This document shows positions 16,999 to 23,071 of a stretch of DNA of 23,071 nt, piece by piece. The stretch spans positions 1 through 23,071 of IMG/VR virus record IMGVR_UViG_3300046468_002352; one strand, written 5' to 3'. This DNA is from a virus. Numbering within the stretch: position 1 is the stretch's first letter; each line of letters opens with the position of its first letter. Under the pieces are notes generated by a model, which was not told the DNA's origin, ran no database searches, and saw only the letters and a list, made by a program, of their open reading frames with translations. A program made the position numbers and the translations under genes.

Positions 16999-17030
16999 AT
17001 TATTAAACAATAAAAACTAAGGAATAAATA

Positions 17031-17861
17031 ATGGCAATTGACCTAGACAAAATCAAAGCAAAACTTACGAATCTCTCTCAGAGTAACAATCGTAAGAATT
17101 ATCAATGGAAACCCCAACCGGGTAAACAACAGGTTCGTATCGTACCTTATATGCATCAACCAGATAATCCGTTCATCGAGTTGTTTTTCCACTATGGAAT
17201 CAACAATCGGACTTATCTTTCTCCCAAGTCGTTTGGTCGTCCTGATCCAATCGTAGAGTTCGCAGAAAAGTTGACTCGTAGTGGAGACAAAGATGATTAT
17301 CGTATGGGGCGTTCCTTAATGCCAAAGATGAGAACTTTTGTTCCTGTCATCGTTCGTGGTGAAGAAGCAGAAGGAGTTCGTTTTTGGGGATTTGGTAAAG
17401 AAGTTTACCAAGAACTACTAGGTGTCATCGCAGACCCCGATTATGGAGACATTACCGACCCAGTCAACGGAAGAGACATTACAATTGAATTTCTTTCTGC
17501 TGAAGAGGCTGGTCGTTCATTTCCAAAGACAAATATTCGTGTTAAACCCAACACATCACCTGTATCCGACAACAAAAATATTGCTGACGGAGTTGCTAAC
17601 AATCAAGCAGAAATTACTGAAATCTATCAAGAACTCAGTTATGATGATTTGAAAGAAGCACTTGAAAAGTGGGTGAGTGGAGAATCTGAAGAAGATGCTC
17701 CTCCTGCTGAATCGGTATCAACTGATGAAGTTGTTGTTGAATCAACACAGACCGAGGTTAAACAACCAAAAGTTGCAAGTGCAACTTCTGAGCAAAGCAA
17801 ACCAAACGCAACTTCCACGGAAGATGTTGAGGCTGCTTTTGAAGAGTTGTTTAAGTCTTAA
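17031..17861 (+). CDS. 32: Single-stranded DNA-binding protein, T4 gp32-like
   Basis: A 276-residue protein that coats single-stranded DNA at the fork and during recombination. The N-terminus (KIKAKLTNLSQ, then WKPQPGKQQVRIVPY) is the gp32 pattern of a short basic B segment leading into the OB-fold core. YLSPKSFG and VRFWGFGKEVYQELLG follow, matching the gp32 core in order. The C-terminal 50 residues are acidic and low in complexity, ending in EDVEAAFEELFKS, like the acidic interaction tail of gp32. Odd feature: there is no cysteine in the protein, so the His/Cys zinc site of T4 gp32 is absent; the segment after SPKSFG is RPDPIVEFAEKL where CPVC would be expected. Its neighbours (UvsX, flap nuclease, helicase) fit. 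It has its own promoter and a clear Shine-Dalgarno site. Confidence 0.9.
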   Translation: MAIDLDKIKAKLTNLSQSNNRKNYQWKPQPGKQQVRIVPYMHQPDNPFIELFFHYGINNRTYLSPKSFGRPDPIVEFAEKLTRSGDKDDYRMGRSLMPKMRTFVPVIVRGEEAEGVRFWGFGKEVYQELLGVIADPDYGDITDPVNGRDITIEFLSAEEAGRSFPKTNIRVKPNTSPVSDNKNIADGVANNQAEITEIYQELSYDDLKEALEKWVSGESEEDAPPAESVSTDEVVVESTQTEVKQPKVASATSEQSKPNATSTEDVEAAFEELFKS

Positions 17862-17881
17862 AGAAGTAAAAAGAACTATAA

Positions 17882-17910
17882 GTGTGGTGAGGGCAACTCC
17901 CTCACCACAC
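17882..17910 (+). terminator. Strong 12-bp hairpin between gp32 and uvsX
   Basis: GTGTGGTGAGGG (17882-17893), loop CAACT, CCCTCACCACAC (17899-17910). The stem is perfect and GC-rich in an AT-rich genome. No T-run follows (AAGTTCACAA), so it is not a classical terminator. It may attenuate transcription into uvsX or protect the 3' end of abundant gp32 mRNA. Confidence 0.65.
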
Positions 17911-17937
17911 AAGTTCACAAAATAGAAATTATTAAAT

Positions 17938-19098
17938 ATGGCAAAGAAAAAAGAAGTAAAAGCAACAAGCAAGTCCGATGATTTAGCAAGTGTACTTGCA
18001 GATAGTTTAAATACCGCATATAAAGACGAAGGTAAAGTAGCCTTCTTTTTAAGTGAAGGTGATGACCCATCACTAATATCAGATTGGATTTCAACTGGAA
18101 GTAGTCTTCTTGATCTTGCCATTTCAAATCGTCCCAACGGAGGAATCCCAACCGGCCGAATCACAGAACTAACTGGACTTGAACAAAGTGGAAAAAGTTT
18201 AGTATCTGGACACATTCTTGCGGAAACTCAAAAGAAAGGGGGTGTTGCGGTATTAATTGATACCGAGACCAGTGTATCAGTTGAGTATTTAAAAGCAATT
18301 GGTGTTGATACTGAAAAGTTATTGTATGTTCATGTTGATACGATTGAAGATATATTTGCAACGATTGACAACATCATCGCAACTATTCGTAAAAGCAACA
18401 AAGATAAACTCGTAACGATTGTAACCGACAGTGTATCAGCTGCGTCAACTAAAATTGAAATGGCTGCAGATTATGCAAAAGATGGTTACGCAACAACCAA
18501 AGCAATTTTAATTAGTAAAGCAATGCGTAAGTTGACCTCAACAATTGGAAGACAAAAAATCGCATTAGTATTTACTAACCAACTTCGTCAAAAGATGGGA
18601 GTTATGTTTGGTGACCCCTGGACAACAAGTGGTGGTAAAGCAATTGCGTTTCACGCAAGTGTTCGTATTCGTCTTAAAAGTATGGGTCAAATTAAAAAAG
18701 GTGCAACTACTGAAGTTGTCGGTGGTAAGTGTGAAGCAACCATTGTAAAAAACCGAATGGGTCCACCTCAAAGAAAAGCATCATTTGAAATTTATTTTAA
18801 TCGTGGTATTGATGATATAGGAAGTTGGATAACAACATTAAAAACTCACAAAATCTTAAAACAAGGTGGTGCTTATTATTCATTCACGGATTCTAAAGGA
18901 AAAGATTATAAGTTTATGGCAAAAGAATTTCCTGAAATGCTGAAAGATGTAGAACTCAAAAACGAATTATATCAGCATATTTGTGATAATCTTATCATGG
19001 AATATGAATCAGCAAATAGTGTGGTAGACGAAGATGTTGAGTTTACAGATAATGCAGAACTTGAAGATGCAGAATTGGCATCTGTTTCAAATGAGTGA
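17938..19098 (+). CDS. uvsX: RecA/UvsX-type recombinase
   Basis: A 386-residue protein (T4 UvsX 391) that forms filaments on ssDNA and drives strand exchange and recombination-dependent replication. Walker A is GLEQSGKS (80-87), with K86. IDTETS holds the catalytic Glu110 (RecA E96 position). Walker B is VTIVTDSVSA with D164. VFTNQLRQKMGVMFGDPWTTSGG (positions 211-233, with Q215 at the RecA Q194 position) covers the strand preceding loop L2 and the L2 region. The ATP loop is nearer to bacterial RecA than the T4 UvsX version. The C-terminus is acidic. It lacks a Shine-Dalgarno site; the context TATTAAATATG is shared with the helicase start. Its last 8 bases overlap the next gene (ATGAGTGA). 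Confidence 0.93.
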   Translation: MAKKKEVKATSKSDDLASVLADSLNTAYKDEGKVAFFLSEGDDPSLISDWISTGSSLLDLAISNRPNGGIPTGRITELTGLEQSGKSLVSGHILAETQKKGGVAVLIDTETSVSVEYLKAIGVDTEKLLYVHVDTIEDIFATIDNIIATIRKSNKDKLVTIVTDSVSAASTKIEMAADYAKDGYATTKAILISKAMRKLTSTIGRQKIALVFTNQLRQKMGVMFGDPWTTSGGKAIAFHASVRIRLKSMGQIKKGATTEVVGGKCEATIVKNRMGPPQRKASFEIYFNRGIDDIGSWITTLKTHKILKQGGAYYSFTDSKGKDYKFMAKEFPEMLKDVELKNELYQHICDNLIMEYESANSVVDEDVEFTDNAELEDAELASVSNE

Positions 19099-20170
19099 TA
19101 AAAAAAAGATATTTAGTTTATTTCAAGAATTTTCCGAGGAACAAAAAGCAGAATTAGAAGCAGATCGAAATATAAATTCTGATGCTCTTTTAATTGATGG
19201 TATGAACACATTTATGCGTGTTTGGAGTATGTATCCAACCACAAACGACAATGGTGATCATATCGGTGGTTATACCGGGTTCCTAAAAAGTATAGGACAC
19301 GCGATTCGTTTGCGTAAACCCACACGATGTATCGTTGTATTTGATGGAAAGGGTGGAAGTGCAAGAAGACGTAAAATCTTTCCCGACTATAAAATGAAAA
19401 AGAATGTTCGGTTTCGTGTAAATCGTGCGTTGAGCTTAGACTTGGATCAAACCGAAGAATCAAGTTCGATGAAGTATCAGATAGTTAAATTGATACAATA
19501 TTTGAATATGCTTCCTGTTACTACTATATGTATGGATAATGTAGAAGCAGATGATGTTATGGCATTATTAGCACGATCATATTTTAGTGGTCTTGGAAAA
19601 AAGTGTACAATAATGAGTACCGACAAAGATTTTCTTCAGTTGGTTGATAACGATGTAACTGTTTATAGTCCAACTAAAAGAACAGTTTATACTCCTGAAA
19701 AAGTTTCGTTGGAATATGGAATTCATCCAAATAATTTTTTATTATATAGAACCATTGATGGTGATCGTGGGGATAATATAGATGGAATCAAAGGTATAGG
19801 TGAAAAGAAACTTAAAACTGCGTTTCCAGAACTCGCAACCGAGCAACTGATAAGCAGAGAAGATTTAATAAAAATTTCAGAAGATAACCTCAAAGAAATG
19901 CCTTTGTATAAAAATTTTCTAAAAGAAGATAATCAGAGTTTACTTAAACGAAATTATGATTTAATGCAATTAAAAGATAGTATTCTTCCTGCAAGTATGC
20001 AAACGAAAGTATTTGATCATGTAGATTCTCATGTAACTGAACTTAATAAATTTGAATTTAGTAAAAAGTTCGCAGAAGACCAATTGTGGGCTGCGTTTCC
20101 CAATCACCATAACTGGCTTATGGAAACTTGGACCATTTTGAACAACTATGCAATTACAAGTAATTCGTAG
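19091..20170 (+). CDS. rnh: RNase H-type 5'-3' exonuclease/flap nuclease (T4 Rnh-like)
   Basis: A 359-residue protein from ATG 19091, in the 8-base ATGAGTGA overlap with uvsX. An earlier in-frame ATG (19034) would overlap uvsX by 65 bases and precedes the acidic/PIN pattern without similarity. It is a PIN-like FEN nuclease: LLIDGMN (D36), VFDGKGGSARRRKIFPDYK (D85), VEADDV (E152, D154, D155), STDKDF (D178, D180), then the helix-hairpin segment DGDRGDNIDGIKGIGEKK (D223, D225, D228). In T4 this enzyme removes RNA primers and flaps during Okazaki fragment maturation. T4 RNase H is 305 residues; this copy has an extra roughly 30-residue N-terminal helix and a longer C-terminus. It is co-transcribed with uvsX. 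Confidence 0.88.
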   Translation: MSDKKKIFSLFQEFSEEQKAELEADRNINSDALLIDGMNTFMRVWSMYPTTNDNGDHIGGYTGFLKSIGHAIRLRKPTRCIVVFDGKGGSARRRKIFPDYKMKKNVRFRVNRALSLDLDQTEESSSMKYQIVKLIQYLNMLPVTTICMDNVEADDVMALLARSYFSGLGKKCTIMSTDKDFLQLVDNDVTVYSPTKRTVYTPEKVSLEYGIHPNNFLLYRTIDGDRGDNIDGIKGIGEKKLKTAFPELATEQLISREDLIKISEDNLKEMPLYKNFLKEDNQSLLKRNYDLMQLKDSILPASMQTKVFDHVDSHVTELNKFEFSKKFAEDQLWAAFPNHHNWLMETWTILNNYAITSNS

Positions 20171-20176
20171 TTTTTT

Positions 20177-20184
20177 TATAAATA
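20177..20184 (+). promoter_or_regulatory. TATAAATA, matching the T4 late-promoter core
   Basis: An exact TATAAATA in the 55-base gap before the helicase gene; I found no other + strand copy between genes. A helicase is not normally a late gene and the genome is AT-rich, so chance is quite possible. Confidence 0.3.
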
Positions 20185-20188
20185 GACT

Positions 20189-20205
20189 TGATTCATTTAG
20201 AATCA
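20189..20205 (+). repeat. Small palindromic hairpin before the helicase gene
   Basis: TGATTC (20189-20194), loop ATTTA, GAATCA (20200-20205): a perfect 6-bp stem. It overlaps the spacer of a possible weak promoter (TTGATT 20188-20193, 17-base spacer, TAAAGT 20211-20216), so it could be an operator. Confidence 0.35.
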
Positions 20206-20225
20206 TCTGATAAAGTTTATTAAAT

Positions 20226-21638
20226 ATGACGGAGACTAATAATAATAATGTAGATACCTTACAAAAGTTTGGAACTGCATTTCAAAGTAAAACAATTCGT
20301 GCTTTAATTGATGATAAAAAATTCTTGGACAGAACACATGATATCATTGAAACAGAGTATTGGGAAAGTGAAGCACACAAATGGATTGTTGATGAGATTT
20401 TAACGCATCATCAAAAATACAAAAAAACCGCAACATTAGATGTATTTAAAATTAAATGTGATGATGTAGGAATTGATTCATTAAAAGCGGCAATTATAGA
20501 TCAACTAAGAAATATATTTACGCAAGTTGATCTAAATGATACAGAGTTCGTTAAAAACGAATTTTTAGACTTTTGTAAGAACCAAAAGTTGAAAAATGCA
20601 ATTATGCAAAGTGTTGACTTTCTTAAAGGTGGTCAATACGAATCAATCAAACGAATAGTTGATGATGCATTAAAAGCAGGAACTGCACGTGACATGGGTC
20701 ACGATTATGCACGTGATATTGAACTTAGAATGTCAGAAACTGCACGTGATACAATAGGCACTGGATGGGAAGTCATTGATGATTTAACAAACGGAGGTTT
20801 GGGACCAGGAGAACTTGGTGTTATTATTAGTAGTGCCGGTGGAGGAAAAAGTTGGTGCTTGGCATCACTTGGAAAGTCGGCAATGAAAATGGGTAAAAAT
20901 GTTTTGCATTATACAATGGAACTTAACGAGTGCTATGTAGGTCTTCGTTATGATAGTTGTTTTACAGGTATCCCGTTTCAAGATATTATTGAACACGAAG
21001 AAACTGTAAAAAATGTTGTAGCAAACATCAAAGGAAAACTTCTTATTAAAGAATATCCAACAAAAAGTGTAGGAGTTAGTACAATTCTTGCTCATGCAAG
21101 TTTAGCAAATACAATGGGGTATCCTGTTGATATGGTCGTGATTGATTATGCAGATATTTTATCTCCAGGTAATCACGGAAATAATGCCAACAGTTATGTT
21201 GAGCAAGGAGGAATTTATGAGGATCTCCGAGGCCTTGCGGGCGAACTCGGAGTACCTGTGTGGACTGCATCACAAGCAAGTCGTTCATCGTTGGAAGATA
21301 ATATTATTGAAGCACAAAAAGTTGCGGATAGTTATCGGAAAATAATGACGGCAGACTTTGTGATAAGTTTATCAAGAAAAGCAACTGACAAAGTCAGTAA
21401 CACAGGTAGATTTCATGTCATTAAAAATCGGTTTGGACCCGATGGTTTGACATTTCCAAGTAGAGTTGACACGTCTTCGGGTGTTATTGAAATATATGAT
21501 GAAAAAAGTACAAAGGGTACAGAAATAATGGTGGAAATGAATGATTCTGAAAATGGTGCAAAGAATCTTCTTAAATCTAAGTACGACCAAATGAACAAAA
21601 ATTCATATAATAACGAAGATGTGTCGGATATTGGATAA
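20226..21638 (+). CDS. 41: Replicative DNA helicase, DnaB/T4 gp41-like
   Basis: A 470-residue protein (T4 gp41 475). The N-terminal 160 residues are helical, as in the DnaB/gp41 N-terminal region. The RecA-like motor domain begins at about 175: GLGPGELGVIISSAGGGKSW with Walker A 202-209 (K208), MELN with the catalytic Glu232 position, and Walker B VDMVVIDYADIL (D307). SQASRSS (about 355) and IKNRFGPDG, with the arginine finger region near the end, are typical of the family. It unwinds DNA 5'-3' ahead of the polymerase as a hexamer and normally works with a primase (gp61), which is not in this window. Order uvsX-rnh-41 parallels T4 uvsX-40-41 with the nuclease inserted. It lacks a Shine-Dalgarno site. 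Confidence 0.92.
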   Translation: MTETNNNNVDTLQKFGTAFQSKTIRALIDDKKFLDRTHDIIETEYWESEAHKWIVDEILTHHQKYKKTATLDVFKIKCDDVGIDSLKAAIIDQLRNIFTQVDLNDTEFVKNEFLDFCKNQKLKNAIMQSVDFLKGGQYESIKRIVDDALKAGTARDMGHDYARDIELRMSETARDTIGTGWEVIDDLTNGGLGPGELGVIISSAGGGKSWCLASLGKSAMKMGKNVLHYTMELNECYVGLRYDSCFTGIPFQDIIEHEETVKNVVANIKGKLLIKEYPTKSVGVSTILAHASLANTMGYPVDMVVIDYADILSPGNHGNNANSYVEQGGIYEDLRGLAGELGVPVWTASQASRSSLEDNIIEAQKVADSYRKIMTADFVISLSRKATDKVSNTGRFHVIKNRFGPDGLTFPSRVDTSSGVIEIYDEKSTKGTEIMVEMNDSENGAKNLLKSKYDQMNKNSYNNEDVSDIG

Positions 21639-21701
21639 AAAATTTAGTGTAGATAGTATGTATTTTTACGGAACATTTCGTAGAAGTATTTTCTATAAGA
21701 T

Positions 21702-21710
21702 TGTTATAAT
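21702..21710 (+). promoter_or_regulatory. Extended -10 promoter for nrdA
   Basis: TGT followed by a perfect TATAAT (21705-21710) makes an extended -10 element; I see no good -35. The predicted start is near 21717, with AAAGG at 21731-21735 and GTG at 21742. The upstream part of this 103-base gap contains a near-palindrome, TACGGAACATTTCGTA (21667-21682). Confidence 0.6.
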
Positions 21711-21741
21711 GTTTCTATAAAATTTAAACCAAAGGTTACAA

Positions 21742-23071
21742 GTGAAAGTAAAAAAACGCAACGGCAGACTCGAAAATTTTAATGTTGATAAAATCAATAC
21801 GTGTGCAGAACGTGCGTGTAAAAATCTCGAAAACGTAAGTGCAAGTGAAGTGCTTATCGATGCAAAAATAAAGTTATACGATAAAGTTACAACGGTAGAA
21901 ATAGACAAATCACTTATTATGAGTGCTAGGTCTAAAATCGAATTTGAACCCAATTATGCTTATATGGCTGCAAGAATGCTTCTTAATACAATTTACAAAG
22001 AAGTATTTGGAGAAGGTGTGGATAGTGATGCGTTTGAACTTCAGTATCGTAAAAGTTTTATTACGAATATGCGTAGGTTAGTCCGTGAAGAAATTCTTAA
22101 CGAAGAGTTACTTGAAAGTTTTGATTTACGTGAACTTAGTGCAAAACTTAATATTGATAGAGAAAAAGATTGGAAGTATCTTGGAATACAAACAATTTAT
22201 GATCGGTATCTTTTGCATATAGAAGGACGTCGTATGGAAACTCCACAAGCAATGTGGATGCGTATTGCAATGGGATTGGCACTCAATGAGAAACCAGAAG
22301 ACCGACAAGCATATGCATTAAAGTTTTATGAAACTCTTAGTTGCTTTGATGTAGTAAGTTCCACACCAACTTTGTTTAATAGTGGAACAACTCATAGTCA
22401 ACTTAGTAGTTGCTATCTTAATACCTTTGATGATTCTATTGATGGAATTTTTGATGGCATTTGGCAAGAAGCAAGAAAAAGCAAATTCGCAGGTGGTCTT
22501 GGATTTGATATCACCAACTTTCGTGCAAGAGGAAGTTACATCAAAGGAACAAACGGAATTAATCAAGGACCTGTATACTTTTGGAAACTTTACAATGATA
22601 TGCTTGTTGCAGTTAATCAAGGTGGAAAACGAAAAGGTGCAGGATGTGCATATCTTGAAACGTGGCATTCTGATATTGAAGACTTTTTGGCATTACGAAA
22701 AACCGTAGGTGATGACAGAATGCGTTGCCACGATATGAATACTGCAAATTGGATTCCTGATTTGTTTATGAAACAAGTTGAAGCAGATGGACCTTGGTAT
22801 TTGTTTAGTCCCAATGAAGTTCCTGAATTACACGAAATCTTCGGTGAAGCATTTGAAACAAAATATTGGGAATATGTTAAAAAAGGTCAAGACGGAGAAT
22901 TAAATGTTTTTCGTGAACTCAAAGCAAAAGACCTTTGGAAGAAAATGTTGAAAAGTATTTTTGAAACTGGTCATCCGTGGGTAACTTTCAAAGACCCAAG
23001 TAACATTCGGTATAGTAATCAGCACGTAGGAACGGTACATAGCAGTAATTTGTGTACAGAGATTCTTCTGC
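21742..23071 (+). CDS. nrdA: Ribonucleotide reductase class I, large subunit, 3'-truncated by the window edge
   Basis: The GTG start at 21742 has AAAGG 6 bases upstream; 443 codons are visible before the edge. It converts ribonucleoside diphosphates to dNDPs, supplying dNTPs for replication. Residues 1-90 form an ATP cone (VKKRNGRLENFNVDKINT, then YAYMAARMLL), so allosteric activity control is probably kept. SSCYLN holds Cys224 (E. coli C225), and NLCTEI at the edge holds Cys438 and Glu440 (E. coli C439, E441). SQLSSC, AGGLGFD, GTNGINQGPVYFW and GKRKGAGCAYLETWH are family landmarks. Numbering is almost the same as E. coli NrdA, so about 300 residues should follow. The small subunit (nrdB) and perhaps glutaredoxin are expected downstream, as in T4. 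Confidence 0.93.
   Translation, partial: MKVKKRNGRLENFNVDKINTCAERACKNLENVSASEVLIDAKIKLYDKVTTVEIDKSLIMSARSKIEFEPNYAYMAARMLLNTIYKEVFGEGVDSDAFELQYRKSFITNMRRLVREEILNEELLESFDLRELSAKLNIDREKDWKYLGIQTIYDRYLLHIEGRRMETPQAMWMRIAMGLALNEKPEDRQAYALKFYETLSCFDVVSSTPTLFNSGTTHSQLSSCYLNTFDDSIDGIFDGIWQEARKSKFAGGLGFDITNFRARGSYIKGTNGINQGPVYFWKLYNDMLVAVNQGGKRKGAGCAYLETWHSDIEDFLALRKTVGDDRMRCHDMNTANWIPDLFMKQVEADGPWYLFSPNEVPELHEIFGEAFETKYWEYVKKGQDGELNVFRELKAKDLWKKMLKSIFETGHPWVTFKDPSNIRYSNQHVGTVHSSNLCTEILL

Noticed and set aside
17422-17925. Alternative-frame + strand reading frames in gp32
   Set aside because: Leu/Lys/Gln-rich shadow translations of the gp32 coding sequence.
19034-19090. Earlier ATG for the RNase H-like gene
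   Set aside because: It overlaps uvsX by 65 bases; the ATG at 19091 gives a natural 8-base coupled overlap.
22382-22708. 108-residue + strand open frame inside nrdA
   Set aside because: It is in another frame of a clearly conserved enzyme gene, and no start signal was seen.

Overview
The window is a stretch of a low-GC, T4-like (contractile-tailed) bacteriophage genome. All credible genes lie on the + strand, tightly packed, often overlapping or separated by a few bases. The evidence is a tail morphogenesis block followed by a T4-type replication set: gp32-like single-strand binding protein, UvsX/RecA recombinase, RNase H-type flap nuclease, gp41-like DnaB helicase and class I ribonucleotide reductase. 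The sequence does not identify the host. Sigma-70-like promoters and partial use of Shine-Dalgarno sites suit a Gram-negative, proteobacteria-type host, and the protein style resembles marine T4-like phages; both are inferences.

Layout. Bases 1-9184 are tail genes: the 3' part of a very long tape measure protein with several repeat classes, a tail-tube-initiator-like protein with a long charged N-terminal extension, a small LysM/gp53-like adaptor, a 912-residue baseplate hub-like protein and a 132-residue conserved unknown. Bases 9181-10953 start a new transcription unit with a near-perfect sigma-70 promoter. It opens with a short, divergent family-A DNA polymerase-like protein (no intact proofreading motifs, altered polymerase residues), followed by a small conserved unknown.

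Bases 10998-15845 hold the most striking feature: PrkA (AAA+ serine kinase family), a YeaH-type DUF444 protein with a von Willebrand A fold, and SpoVR. The three genes are consecutive and in the same order as the bacterial stress/sporulation module (yeaG-yeaH-ycgB in enterobacteria, where ycgB is at a separate locus). A divergent DNA methyltransferase follows directly.

Bases 16605-23071 form the replication/nucleotide block: a small unknown, the ssDNA-binding protein (without the zinc site of T4 gp32), UvsX, RNase H, helicase and the start of NrdA, which runs off the right edge. Promoter-like sites precede the polymerase-like gene, the 76-residue gene, gp32 and nrdA. A strong 12-bp hairpin separates gp32 from uvsX. 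The longest gene-free stretches are about 110 bases (16605-16714) and 103 bases (21639-21741). No tRNA, CRISPR array, insertion sequence or minus-strand gene is supported.

Working model: the right half supplies DNA synthesis, recombination and dNTPs, the left half builds the tail, and the PrkA-DUF444-SpoVR cassette probably reprograms host stress or starvation physiology during infection. That last role is inferred from the bacterial homologues and not shown by the sequence.
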